Assembly: GCA_947631505.1 (NCBI GenBank) | Contig: CANRLR010000002.1 | Coordinates: 159,792 to 223,791, forward strand | Direction: 5' to 3' | Source of the DNA: an uncultured Lachnospiraceae bacterium | Lineage (GTDB): Bacteria > Bacillota > Clostridia > Lachnospirales > Lachnospiraceae | DNA length: 64,000 bases | Part shown: positions 32,291 through 42,165 of the stretch, piece after piece | Layout of the letters: every line of letters begins with the position of its first letter | Numbering within the stretch: the stretch's first letter is position 1 | Notes under the pieces: model-generated | What the model was told of the DNA's origin: nothing | What the model saw: only the letters and a program-made list of their open reading frames with translations | Databases searched by the model: none | Translations under genes and position numbers: made by a program

Positions 32291-33469
32291 GTGAAAGAAT
32301 TGGAATTAAAATACGGATGTAACCCGAATCAGAAGCCATCTAAAATTTATCGGGAAAATGGCGAACTGCCGATTCAGGTGCTCAATGGTAAACCGGGATA
32401 TATTAATTTTTTAGATGCCTTGAATGGCTGGCAGTTAGTCAGTGAATTAAAGAAAGCAACCGGACTTCCGGCCGCCACTTCTTTTAAACATGTATCTCCT
32501 GCCGGGGCAGCAGTGGGACTGCCGTTAAGTGATGTAGAAGCAAAGATCTACTGGGTGGATGATTTGGGAGAACTATCTCCGCTGGCGGCTGCTTATGCCA
32601 GAGCACGTGGTGCAGACCGTATGTCTTCTTATGGAGATTTTATTGCACTTTCCGATGTTTGTGATGTATCTGCGGCAAAAATGATTAAGAGAGAATTTTC
32701 CGATGGAATTATTGCACCGGGATATGAACCGGAGGCACTTGAAATATTAAAAGAAAAGAAAAAGGGTGCTTATGCCATCATTCAGATGGATGCAGATTAT
32801 GTTCCGGAAGAAATAGAACATAAGGAAGTATTTGGAATTACCTTTGAACAGGGAAGAAACGAATTAAATATTGATAAAGATTTCTTTTGCAATATTGTGA
32901 CGGATAATAAGGAATTGCCGGATTCTGCTAAAGTTGATATGGCGATTTCTATGATTACTCTGAAATATACCCAGTCCAATTCCGTTTGTTTTGTAAAGAA
33001 CGGTCAGGCAATTGGTATCGGTGCCGGACAGCAGTCCCGTATTCATTGTACCCGTCTTGCAGGACAGAAAGCAGATAACTGGCTGCTCCGTCAGTCTCCA
33101 CAGGTATTAGGTCTTCCATTTAAAGAAGGAATGAAACGTGCGGAGCGTGATAATGCCATTGACAATTATATCGGTGAGGACTATATGGATGTGCTGGCGG
33201 ATGGCTGCTGGGAGAAATATTTCACAGAGAAACCACCGGTCTTCACCAAAGAGGAGAAGCAAAAATGGCTGAAAGAGTATGCGAAAGATGTGACACTTGG
33301 TTCCGATGCATTTTTCCCATTTGATGATAATATCGAAAGGGCATACCGCAGTGGTGTTAAATATATTGCACAGCCGGGCGGCTCAATTCGGGATCAGGAT
33401 TGTATTGATGCCTGTAATCGTCACAATATGGTGATGAGCTTTACAGGAATCCGTTTGTTCCATCATTAG
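32291..33469 (+). CDS. Stand-alone AICAR transformylase (PurH C-terminal-domain homologue)
   Basis: [55 protein letters not shown]. Confidence 0.92.
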   Translation: MKELELKYGCNPNQKPSKIYRENGELPIQVLNGKPGYINFLDALNGWQLVSELKKATGLPAATSFKHVSPAGAAVGLPLSDVEAKIYWVDDLGELSPLAAAYARARGADRMSSYGDFIALSDVCDVSAAKMIKREFSDGIIAPGYEPEALEILKEKKKGAYAIIQMDADYVPEEIEHKEVFGITFEQGRNELNIDKDFFCNIVTDNKELPDSAKVDMAISMITLKYTQSNSVCFVKNGQAIGIGAGQQSRIHCTRLAGQKADNWLLRQSPQVLGLPFKEGMKRAERDNAIDNYIGEDYMDVLADGCWEKYFTEKPPVFTKEEKQKWLKEYAKDVTLGSDAFFPFDDNIERAYRSGVKYIAQPGGSIRDQDCIDACNRHNMVMSFTGIRLFHH

Positions 33470-33513
33470 TTATCATTTTAACAAAAAATATATAAAAGAA
33501 AAGGAGAAGAAAA

Positions 33514-34191
33514 ATGAAGTATTCAATTGAAGGAGCACCATTGCCGGTCGTAATATGTGATTTGGAAGCAGGGGAAACCATGATCACGGAAAAGGGTGCA
33601 ATGTCATGGATGACACCGAATATGAACATGGAAACAACAGGCGGCGGAGCAGGTAAAATGCTTGGCAGGATGTTCAGTGGGGAGAATTTGTTCCAGAACC
33701 GTTATACGGCACAGGGCGGACCGGGACAGATTGCTTATGCATCCAGTTTTCCCGGTTCTATTCTGGCCTTTGAAATTGCACCGGGAAAAGAGATGATCTG
33801 CCAGAAAAGTGCATTTTTAGCTTCTGAGGCAGGAGTACAGTTATCCGTAGCATTTCAGAAAAAGCTGGGAAGCGGTTTTTTTGGCGGAGAAGGATTTATT
33901 ATGCAGCGCCTTTCCGGCAATGGTACGGCGTTTGTAGAAATTGACGGACATGTAAAGGAGTACATATTGGAAGCAGGACAGTCCATGGTGGTTGACACGG
34001 GTTATCTCGCTGCTATGGAGAGTACATGTACGATGGATATTGTCACCGTTAAGGGATTAAAGAATAAGCTTCTGGGCGGAGAGGGATTCTTTAATACGGT
34101 TGTTACCGGACCGGGTAAAATTTACCTTCAGACAATGCCGGTAAATCAGATGGCAGATACACTGCGTCCGTTTTTCCCAACGGGAAATTAA
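33514..34191 (+). CDS. AIM24 / TIGR00266 family protein
   Basis: LEAGETMITEKGAMSWMTPNMNMET...FSGENLFQNRYTAQG. Confidence 0.85.
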   Translation: MKYSIEGAPLPVVICDLEAGETMITEKGAMSWMTPNMNMETTGGGAGKMLGRMFSGENLFQNRYTAQGGPGQIAYASSFPGSILAFEIAPGKEMICQKSAFLASEAGVQLSVAFQKKLGSGFFGGEGFIMQRLSGNGTAFVEIDGHVKEYILEAGQSMVVDTGYLAAMESTCTMDIVTVKGLKNKLLGGEGFFNTVVTGPGKIYLQTMPVNQMADTLRPFFPTGN

Positions 34192-35382
34192 ATGAAAGAT
34201 AAATTTCAAAAAACAATATACGCCTGCTTCACGGGATACGTGGTGCAGGCGATTATTAACAACTTTATTCCGCTATTGTTTCTTACCTTTCAAAAGAATT
34301 ATCAGATACCGCTCCGTGAAATTACAATGCTGGTGACGATCAATTTCGGAATTCAGTTGTTAGTTGATTTATTATCCGCCTATTTTGTGGACCGGATCGG
34401 ATACCGGATATCCATTGTTTCCGCCCATATTTTTTCTGCCGCAGGGCTGCTCGGACTGGTTATTTTGCCGGAGATCATGCCAAGTGCCTTTCAGGGCTTA
34501 TTGATAGCGGTCATTATATATGCCATAGGGGGCGGTCTGATTGAAGTGCTGGTCAGTCCGATTATGGAAAGCTGCCCGACGAAACAGAAAGAAAAGGCAA
34601 TGAGTTTACTGCATTCGTTTTACTGTTGGGGACATGTCGTGGTTGTTCTTGTTTCGACATTGTTTTTCCGTATTTTTGGGATAGAGAACTGGAAAATACT
34701 GGCAGTTGTCTGGGCAGTTGTACCGATGATAAATGCTCTTGTTTTTGTGAAAGCTCCGCTCGCCTCCTTGATAGGCGAAGAAGAAAGCGGCATGAAGCCG
34801 GGGGAATTGTTCCGCAGTAAAATATTTTGGCTTCTTATGGTTATGATGGTGGCTGCCGGTGCCAGTGAGCAGGCGGTCAGTCAGTGGGCGTCTACCTTTG
34901 CGGAACAGGGACTGGGAGTGAGCAAAACGTTCGGGGATATTATGGGACCGATGGCATTTGCACTTCTTATGGGAAGTGCAAGAGCATTTTATGGAAAATA
35001 CGGAGACCGTATCCATTTGGACCAATTTATGATGGGAAGCAGTATTTTATGTATTTTGTCCTATCTCGGAATTTCGTTATGCCCTTCTCCGGTGCTCAGT
35101 CTTATTTCCTGTGGTATTTGTGGGCTGTCCGTCGGTATTATGTGGCCGGGAAGTTTCAGCAAGGCTGCTGCCTCTCTGCGAACGGGAGGAACGGCTATGT
35201 TTGCCCTGCTGGCATTAGGTGGCGATTTGGGATGCTCTGGTGGGCCGACTCTTGTGGGAATGGTGTCCGGGGTATTTCAGGATAATCTGAAGCTTGGAAT
35301 ATTAGCGGCAATCATTTTTCCGGTTCTGCTTCTTATCTGTCTTGTTTGTAGTTCATTTTTTTATTGGAGCAATCAGCCGTAA
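34192..35382 (+). CDS. MFS transporter
   Basis: Multi-TM pattern, LLVDLLSAYFVDRIGYRISIV. Confidence 0.85.
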   Translation: MKDKFQKTIYACFTGYVVQAIINNFIPLLFLTFQKNYQIPLREITMLVTINFGIQLLVDLLSAYFVDRIGYRISIVSAHIFSAAGLLGLVILPEIMPSAFQGLLIAVIIYAIGGGLIEVLVSPIMESCPTKQKEKAMSLLHSFYCWGHVVVVLVSTLFFRIFGIENWKILAVVWAVVPMINALVFVKAPLASLIGEEESGMKPGELFRSKIFWLLMVMMVAAGASEQAVSQWASTFAEQGLGVSKTFGDIMGPMAFALLMGSARAFYGKYGDRIHLDQFMMGSSILCILSYLGISLCPSPVLSLISCGICGLSVGIMWPGSFSKAAASLRTGGTAMFALLALGGDLGCSGGPTLVGMVSGVFQDNLKLGILAAIIFPVLLLICLVCSSFFYWSNQP

Positions 35383-35386
35383 TACG

Positions 35387-35494
35387 ATGTATCAGATTGC
35401 CTGTAAAGAAGATTGTAATCGGAAAGGCAAATGTAAAATTGAATTAGATGATCATCGAAATATGAAAAATCTTGTAATAGAACCTTGTAAATGA
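35387..35494 (+). CDS. Possible small Cys-rich ORF (35 aa): MYQIACKEDCNRKGKCKIELDDHRNMKNLVIEPCK
   Basis: Open frame in the MFS-DUF3793 gap with four Cys; weak RBS; below the track's size cut-off. Confidence 0.35.
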   Translation: MYQIACKEDCNRKGKCKIELDDHRNMKNLVIEPCK

Positions 35495-35593
35495 GGAAAA
35501 CTATCAATAATCCCTCTCGACGGGAGGATAAGAATTCATTATTATTAACTTGTATTAGATAAAACTAACTACAAAGCAGGAGGAACATTCCCC

Positions 35594-36211
35594 GTGAGTC
35601 AGGATATAATTGATATTCTTCAGAACATGGACACTGAAAAGATGGAGAACCAATTGATATTACAGTGTGCACCGGTTATTGTAGGCATGAAAATGTCCAA
35701 CTTACTTATCATTCAAAATAAACATTTACGCCAGATCTGTAAACTTCTTTCGCACAGTAAAATCAGTTATTATGTACTATATGTGTCAGGGGAAAAGTCA
35801 ACCGTCCTGCTCTATGACCGGAAGAAACTGGAGTATTATGTATCAGGGAAAAGAATTCATCAATTTCTGGTGGAATCCGGGTACGAAGAATTTGAACTGG
35901 AAGCTATGTTTCGTAAATTGAGAAAGCGCTATGAGATTTACCATAATTATTATCCGGTGGAGGAACGCAAAAATTTATTTCCTCATGAGCTTGGCCTGCT
36001 GCTTGGTTATCCGTTAGAAGATGTACAGGGATTTATTCAAAATGCCGGTAAAAATTTCCTGTACCCGGGATATTGGAAAGTTTATTATAATGTTCCGCCC
36101 AAGCTGGCATTGTTCCAACGGTATGAAATGGCGAAGGAAACTCTCATTGAATTGGTCAGCAGGGGAGTTGGTATCGCCGAAATAATTGATGCCTACAGTG
36201 GCTTATCATGA
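35594..36211 (+). CDS. DUF3793 family protein
   Basis: LILQCAPVIVGMKMSNLLII...FPHELGLLLGYPLEDVQGFI; GTG start behind AGGAGG. Confidence 0.8.
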   Translation: MSQDIIDILQNMDTEKMENQLILQCAPVIVGMKMSNLLIIQNKHLRQICKLLSHSKISYYVLYVSGEKSTVLLYDRKKLEYYVSGKRIHQFLVESGYEEFELEAMFRKLRKRYEIYHNYYPVEERKNLFPHELGLLLGYPLEDVQGFIQNAGKNFLYPGYWKVYYNVPPKLALFQRYEMAKETLIELVSRGVGIAEIIDAYSGLS

Positions 36212-36266
36212 AAAAATGGTGAATTTTTTTTTGTGCAGAAATAGGTTATTAAGAAAGCTTTTTCTC

Positions 36267-36295
36267 TTGACAGATGGGCATTCAGCACGTATAAT
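36267..36295 (+). promoter_or_regulatory. Consensus sigma-A promoter for the PocR/MCP gene
   Basis: TTGACA - 17 nt - TATAAT. Confidence 0.85.
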
Positions 36296-36357
36296 TATTA
36301 TATTAATGAAGACATCTGGATGGTATAGGAATTGGTTCAGAACAACGGGGAGGAAGC

Positions 36358-37137
36358 ATGCTTATGAAGATTCAAGATTTCTGTGACATGAAAAAATTTG
36401 AGAGTATTATGGATAATTGGGCTCAATGTACAGGGCTGGCAACGGTTGCAGTAGGTGAGGACGGACAATATATTAGTGAATGTTATAATTTTACGGATTT
36501 TTGTATCAAATTAACAAGGGGAAGTGAGGAAGGCTGCCGCCGCTGTGAGAAATGTGACAGGGAAGGCAATGGTGTATATGATTGTCATGCAGGACTTGTT
36601 GATTTTGGTATTCCGATTACCTTGAATGATGGTACTGTGTTAGGAAGTGTGATTGGCGGGCAGGTTCTTCCGGAAAATCCAGATGATGAAAAGTTTCGTG
36701 CAACGGCTCGTGAATTGGGAATTAATGAGGATTTGTATATAGAAGCATTACATAAGGTGAATGTTCGGACAAAGAAGCAGATTGAAGCGGCTGCAGTTCT
36801 GTTAGGCGATGTAATTAATATGTTTGTTCGTGCCAGTTTTCAGGAAAAACAAAATGAACTGCTTATTACCAAGCAAAGAGATGGAATTACGAAAGCAGCA
36901 GAGCAGATTGATTCTGCCAATGCCAGCACATCAAAGATTGCGGATTACAGTAGAAAACAGAATATGCTTGCCTTGAATGCTTCCATTGAGGCGGCACGTG
37001 CCGGTGAGAGCGGAAAGGGATTTGCCGTAGTTGCTACAGAAGTTCAGAAGCTGGCAGAAGGAATGGCAGTTGTCAGCAAAGAAATTACAACAGAGTTAAA
37101 TGAACTGACAACAACCATTCATGAGTTGAACGACTAG
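36358..37137 (+). CDS. Soluble PocR-domain sensor with a short methyl-accepting signalling tip
   Basis: N-terminal PocR ([12 protein letters not shown]...[14 protein letters not shown]); C-terminal [35 protein letters not shown]; no TM segment. Confidence 0.85.
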   Translation: MLMKIQDFCDMKKFESIMDNWAQCTGLATVAVGEDGQYISECYNFTDFCIKLTRGSEEGCRRCEKCDREGNGVYDCHAGLVDFGIPITLNDGTVLGSVIGGQVLPENPDDEKFRATARELGINEDLYIEALHKVNVRTKKQIEAAAVLLGDVINMFVRASFQEKQNELLITKQRDGITKAAEQIDSANASTSKIADYSRKQNMLALNASIEAARAGESGKGFAVVATEVQKLAEGMAVVSKEITTELNELTTTIHELND

Positions 37138-37169
37138 TAATAAGGTTATTTTTATCTGATATATAATGA

Positions 37170-37199
37170 GCAGTGGTTCATTGGGAACCACTGCTTTTT
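37170..37199 (+). terminator. Intrinsic terminator
   Basis: GCAGTGGTTC ATTGG GAACCACTGC TTTTT. Confidence 0.9.
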
Positions 37200-37204
37200 G
37201 ATTT

Positions 37205-37284
37205 TATAGGAAAGTCCGTCCTGTGCGGAGCGAAGTTTGGCTTCGCCAAACTTCTAGAGTGCCGGTTTTTTACGGCACTTTTTT
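37205..37284 (+). repeat. Terminator-associated structured repeat, copy 2
   Basis: TATAGGAAAGTCCGTCCTGTGCGGAGCGAAGTTTGGCTTCGCCAAACTTCTAGAGTGCCGGTTTTTTACGGCACTTTTTT. Confidence 0.88.
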
Positions 37285-37364
37285 GAGGTATGGAAATACA
37301 CAAAAGGGATATTTCGTTTGATGCTGTGAAATGTGAAAATTTTGTGTTAGAACTCTAATCTGTA

Positions 37365-37393
37365 TGTACAAAATTTACTGTCTGTGTTATAAT
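37365..37393 (+). promoter_or_regulatory. Promoter for the VTC operon
   Basis: TGTACA - 17 nt - TATAAT. Confidence 0.6.
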
Positions 37394-37429
37394 AAAACAG
37401 GGAGAGAATAAGGTAAAAGGAGGGGTTAT

Positions 37430-38152
37430 GTGGCTGACGTGCAGTATACATTTCAGCGGGTTGAGAAAAAATTTATATTGACGAGAGAGCAGTATGAAAG
37501 GATACTGCCGGTAATCGAAGCAGATATGGACAGGGATATCTATGGACAGTATACGATCTGTAATCTGTATTATGATACTCCGGTATTTGACTTAATACGG
37601 CGTTCGATTGAAAAACCGATTTATAAAGAAAAATTCAGAGTTCGCAGTTATGGGGTACCAAAACCAGAGGACAAAGTATTTGCAGAGATTAAGAAAAAAT
37701 ATAAAGGAATTGTGTATAAGCGTCGGATTGCAGACACTTATGAAGAAGTACAATCTTTTATGAAAGAGAAAAAGATACTTCCTGCGGACCGGCAGATACA
37801 AAATGAAATCCAATGGTTCCTGCAGATGTATGAACCGGAAGCGAAAGTGTTTATTGGATATGACCGCATTGCTTTCGCTGGGAAGGACGGAGAGGATATC
37901 CGGGTGACTTTTGATGAAAATATCCGCTATCGTGTGACGGAGTTAGATTTGCGTGACGGAGATTACGGTACTCCGGTTCTTGCGGGGGATTTTATTATTA
38001 TGGAAGTAAAAGTGCCAAAGGCAATTCCTCTATGGCTGGTCAGGGCACTCAGTGATAATCAAATATTTTCTGGTTCTTTTTCCAAATATGGGACCTGCTA
38101 TCAAAAGTTCTTATCCAAACAATTTTTACAGAAAGGAAAAACAGTAGTATGA
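37430..38152 (+). CDS. VTC (polyphosphate polymerase-like) domain protein
   Basis: FQRVEKKFILTREQYE, YYDTPVFDLIRRSIEKPIYKEKFRVRSYG, VFAEIKKKYKGIVYKRR, IIMEVKVPKAIP. Confidence 0.85.
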   Translation: MADVQYTFQRVEKKFILTREQYERILPVIEADMDRDIYGQYTICNLYYDTPVFDLIRRSIEKPIYKEKFRVRSYGVPKPEDKVFAEIKKKYKGIVYKRRIADTYEEVQSFMKEKKILPADRQIQNEIQWFLQMYEPEAKVFIGYDRIAFAGKDGEDIRVTFDENIRYRVTELDLRDGDYGTPVLAGDFIIMEVKVPKAIPLWLVRALSDNQIFSGSFSKYGTCYQKFLSKQFLQKGKTVV

Positions 38153-38811
38153 TGAACAGTATAATGACAAATCCAATTCAGCTTTCCACGCTGCTTGTGT
38201 GCATGGCGGTAGCTATGGTATTGGGTGTATTAACTTCTTTGGTATTTATGTATAAGTGTGAGCATAGTTCCAGTTATGCCATTGCACTGGCACTTCTACC
38301 GATGGTAGTGTGTTTGGTAATTATGCTTGTAAATGGTAATATCGGAACCGGAATAGCCGTTGCAGGAGCATTTGCATTGGTGCGTTTCCGCAGTGTACCG
38401 GGAACGGCAAGAGAAATAGCCGCTGTATTTACAGCAGTTGCGATTGGACTTGCTTTAGGAATGGGGTTTGTTGGAATAGCCGTTGTATTTTTTGTGTTTG
38501 CCGCTGTACTGACACTGGTGCTGACCTGTGTTCGGTTCGGTGCGATTCAGAAACCTGAAAAAGAATTGAGAATTACCATTCCGGAAAATTTTGATTATGA
38601 TGGACTATTTGACGACTTATTTGAAAAATATGCAAAGAGGGTTCGTTTACATAGAATTCGTACAACAAATATGGGCACTTTGTTTGAACTGTCTTATTAT
38701 ATTGTATTCTCCGATGCTGGAGTGCCAAAGGATTTTATTGATGAAATCCGTACAAGGAATGGTAATTTGAATGTAGTTATTGATGATGTCATGGAACGGG
38801 AAATGATGTAA
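38149..38811 (+). CDS. DUF4956 membrane protein
   Basis: Multi-TM with GAFALVRFRSVPGTAREIAAVFTAVAIGLALGMG; overlaps the VTC stop. Confidence 0.85.
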   Translation: MMNSIMTNPIQLSTLLVCMAVAMVLGVLTSLVFMYKCEHSSSYAIALALLPMVVCLVIMLVNGNIGTGIAVAGAFALVRFRSVPGTAREIAAVFTAVAIGLALGMGFVGIAVVFFVFAAVLTLVLTCVRFGAIQKPEKELRITIPENFDYDGLFDDLFEKYAKRVRLHRIRTTNMGTLFELSYYIVFSDAGVPKDFIDEIRTRNGNLNVVIDDVMEREMM

Positions 38812-38833
38812 ACGTTCCAGAATGGAGGTTTGG

Positions 38834-40570
38834 GTGAAAGTGAAGCAATTAAAAGGGGCTCAGATTCTTATTCTTGGATTAGGGCTGCTTGTAGCAGCAG
38901 GAGGCATATTCCTTGCTGTTTTCTTTGGAAATGAAACGGAATCATCCAAGAAAACAGAGGAAAAAACGGCAGCGGCAGCCATTGAGATTCCCGTACCGGA
39001 TGAAGCGAATGCAACGAAAATTACCCTTGCACAGAATCGTTCCCAAATTTCAGGAAAGGGTGCGCTGGTTGAAAAAAATAAAATTAAGATCAGTCAGTCG
39101 GGAACTTATGTGTTAAGTGGAAAGTTATCCGATGGTAAAATCGAAGTGGAAGCGGATGAGAATGCAACGGTAATCTTGCTGTTAAGTGGTGTGGAAATTA
39201 CGAATCCTACGGGAAAAGCAATCGAATCATTGAAAGCAGCCCATACGTCTATTCAAGTAAAAGAGGGTACGAAAAATGTTGTCCAGAGCGGTGAGAAAGG
39301 AAGCACTGCGAAGGAAGAGACGGCAGGTCCTGAAAATTCGGTAAGTGGTGCAGCAATCTATGCAGTGGAAGAAATGTCAGTTGCAGGAGAAGGTGAATTA
39401 ACGGTAAATGGGTACCGCAATGATGGGATAAAGGGAAAACAATCGCTGCGTATTGCCGGTAGCAGTCTCACCATTGAGAGCACACATGATGCGGTTCAGG
39501 CAGAAGAGAATTTATTGCTATCCGGGGGTAAAATTTCAGTAAAGTCCGGTGAAGGCAGTGATGCTGCGGAAATGCTGACGAATGAGAAGGGTGGACGTCC
39601 GGATTCGGATTTCGATACGGATTGGGATATGGAGAATCAGGGAAAGGAGAGTGTGAAAGGGTTCAAAAGCGGAAATACGATGGTTATTTCCAGCGGGGAA
39701 TATAATGTGGATTCTTATGATGATGCTTTTCATTCCAATGGAACAATCGCTGTTTCAGGGGGAGAACTGACGATAAAAAGTGGTGATGATGGAATTCATG
39801 CAGACCAGTCACTGGATATATCCGGGGGTAAAATTACCATTGCGAACTCCTGTGAGGGGTTAGAGGCAAATCAGATCACAATAAGAGACGGTGAAGTAAA
39901 TGTTACCAGTGCGGATGATGGGATGAATGCCTGCGGTGGTAATTCCAATATGGGCAGGGGATTCGACCGGACAGGACAAAAGCCGGGAGAGGATGCAGCA
40001 GATAAAAAAGAGACGGCAGATATGCCAAATCTTATGATCTCTGGTGGTACGGTTACTGTGGATGCCGGCGGTGATGGCTTGGATTCAAATGGAAATCTTA
40101 CCATTGAGGGTGGCACGATTCTTGTGAATGGTCCGACGAATAGCGGGAACGGAGCATTGGATTCCGGCTCAGAAAGCGGTGGTAAATGTACGATAAGCGG
40201 CGGAACGATTTTGGCATTGGGAAGCTCCGGTATGGCAGAAACCTTTGAAGAAACTTCTTCCCAAAGTTCGTTCTTACACAATTTATCGTCCTCCTATCAG
40301 GAAGGGGATAAGATAGTTATTTCAGATTCTGCGGGAAATGAATTATGCAGCCATACGGCAATTAAGACAGGGAACTCGATTGTTTTCAGCTCGCCGGATT
40401 TGAAAAAGGGTGAGACCTATACGGTTCTGGCCGGAGAACAAAAGGAAACCATTACAATGGAATCCAATTCACAATCCAATGGAAAAGGAAGCGGAATGGG
40501 AAGAGGGTTCGGAGACCGTCCGCAGGGAGGAAAGGGCGGCATGGAAAAGCGGGAAAGGCCAAATCCGTAG
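38834..40570 (+). CDS. Exported Cthe_2159/DUF4353-like carbohydrate-binding beta-helix protein
   Basis: N-terminal TM/signal; repeated ISGGx-D-GI/LHAD strands (DDAFHSNGTIAVSGGELTIKSGDDGIHADQSLDISGGKITI). Likely GTG start at 38834 behind GGAGG; track start is 38822. Confidence 0.85.
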   Translation: MKVKQLKGAQILILGLGLLVAAGGIFLAVFFGNETESSKKTEEKTAAAAIEIPVPDEANATKITLAQNRSQISGKGALVEKNKIKISQSGTYVLSGKLSDGKIEVEADENATVILLLSGVEITNPTGKAIESLKAAHTSIQVKEGTKNVVQSGEKGSTAKEETAGPENSVSGAAIYAVEEMSVAGEGELTVNGYRNDGIKGKQSLRIAGSSLTIESTHDAVQAEENLLLSGGKISVKSGEGSDAAEMLTNEKGGRPDSDFDTDWDMENQGKESVKGFKSGNTMVISSGEYNVDSYDDAFHSNGTIAVSGGELTIKSGDDGIHADQSLDISGGKITIANSCEGLEANQITIRDGEVNVTSADDGMNACGGNSNMGRGFDRTGQKPGEDAADKKETADMPNLMISGGTVTVDAGGDGLDSNGNLTIEGGTILVNGPTNSGNGALDSGSESGGKCTISGGTILALGSSGMAETFEETSSQSSFLHNLSSSYQEGDKIVISDSAGNELCSHTAIKTGNSIVFSSPDLKKGETYTVLAGEQKETITMESNSQSNGKGSGMGRGFGDRPQGGKGGMEKRERPNP

Positions 40571-40623
40571 TGATAAAAAATATAAATGAAAAATATTGAT
40601 TCCTGAACCAATATACAAATACA

Positions 40624-40671
40624 GACTAGTATTCTTCTTGCTCGGAAGGATACTGGTTTTGTTTTGACAGA
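40624..40671 (+). terminator. Intrinsic terminator after the VTC operon
   Basis: ACTAGTATTCTTC TTGCTC GGAAGGATACTGGT TTTGTTTT. Confidence 0.7.
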
Positions 40672-40720
40672 AAGGGAATACTAAAAGTGATAAAATTTAT
40701 CAATATAAGGAGATGTTTTC

Positions 40721-42076
40721 ATGACAGATGTGCTACAAAAGAACCCTTTGGGGGAGGAACGAATCGGAAAGCTGCTGCGGCAGTTTGCCGTGCCGAGCAT
40801 TATATCTATGTTAGTTGGTTCTCTATATAATATTGTTGACCAGTTTTTTATCGGACAACGGGTAGGAGAATTAGGAAATGCTGCTACGAATATTGCTTTT
40901 CCGTTATCGACAGCCTGCCTTGCGATCGCCCTGCTCTGTGGTATTGGCGGTGCGTCAGCTTTTAACCTTGCTATGGGAAGCGGAGATGCAGAAAGAGCCG
41001 GGAATATTATGGGAAATGCGGCAGTCATGCTTGCGGTCAGTGGCATTTTTCTCTGCGGTGTTACGCAGATTTTTCTGCGTCCGCTCATGCATTTGTTTGG
41101 TTCACCGGATAATGTTCTTGCTTATGCCATGGAATATACAAGAATTACATCGATTGGATTTCCTTTTCTTTTACTGTCTACCGGTGGAGGACATCTCATC
41201 CGGGCAGATGGCAGGCCTAAAATAACGATGCTCTGCAATTTGACGGGAGCTGTCATCAATACGGTCTTGGATGCATTTTTTGTTTTCGGATTGAATTTGG
41301 GAATGACAGGTGCAGCCGGTGCCACGGTAATCGGACAAGTGGTTGCCGGTTGTATGGCGGTATGGTTTTTGGCTCATGGCCAGACCGTGCATTTAAAATG
41401 GGAGAATTTGAGGGTTTCTTTAAAAAATGTGAAGAGAATTTCCGTTCTGGGAATGGCGCCTTGCAGCAATCAGGTGGCAATGATGGTGGTACAGATTATT
41501 ATGAACCAGTCACTAAAATATTATGGGGCCCGGTCGGTATATGGGGAATCCATACCGATTGCCTGTTCTGGGATTATTTCCAAAGTGAATATGGTCTTCA
41601 TGTCTTTTGTTATTGGAATTTCCCAAGGACTTCAGCCGATTGCCAGCTTTAACTATGGGGCAAAAAAATATGACCGCGTAAAAGAGGGGTATCGAAAGAC
41701 GATTGCAATTGGCGCAGGGCTGTCTGTCGCTGCATTTATATTGTTCCAGATTTTTCCGAGACAGATTATTTCACTGTTTGGTGAGGGCTCGGAGGCTTAT
41801 TATCAATTTGCTGTTCGTTATTTTCATATCTTTTTGTTCTTTACCTTTGTGAACTTTATGCAGCCAATTACGTCAAATTTCTTTACGGCAGTCGGAATGC
41901 CTAAAAAGGGAAGCTTTTTGGCATTGACACGTCAGATTATTTTTTTGCTGCCGCTATTATTGATTTTCCCGCTTTTCTTTGGAATTGACGGTATTATGTA
42001 TGCAGGACCGGTGGCAGACTGCATGGCTGCTGTTGTATCTGTATTTATGGTGAAAAAAATATATCAGCAGCTATAG
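40721..42076 (+). CDS. MATE family efflux transporter
   Basis: LLRQFAVPSIISMLVGSLYNIVDQFFIGQ; 12-TM pattern. Confidence 0.92.
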   Translation: MTDVLQKNPLGEERIGKLLRQFAVPSIISMLVGSLYNIVDQFFIGQRVGELGNAATNIAFPLSTACLAIALLCGIGGASAFNLAMGSGDAERAGNIMGNAAVMLAVSGIFLCGVTQIFLRPLMHLFGSPDNVLAYAMEYTRITSIGFPFLLLSTGGGHLIRADGRPKITMLCNLTGAVINTVLDAFFVFGLNLGMTGAAGATVIGQVVAGCMAVWFLAHGQTVHLKWENLRVSLKNVKRISVLGMAPCSNQVAMMVVQIIMNQSLKYYGARSVYGESIPIACSGIISKVNMVFMSFVIGISQGLQPIASFNYGAKKYDRVKEGYRKTIAIGAGLSVAAFILFQIFPRQIISLFGEGSEAYYQFAVRYFHIFLFFTFVNFMQPITSNFFTAVGMPKKGSFLALTRQIIFLLPLLLIFPLFFGIDGIMYAGPVADCMAAVVSVFMVKKIYQQL

Positions 42077-42165
42077 GTACAATGCGTGTTGTTATTCTTT
42101 TTTGTTTGTGCTATTCTAGTTTATAAGAGATGTTTGAAATATTGTGTGATAGGAGGTATAAGTAA

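Noticed and set aside
34884-35285. 133-aa alternate-frame ORF in the MFS gene
   Set aside because: Shadow frame of a clear transporter CDS.
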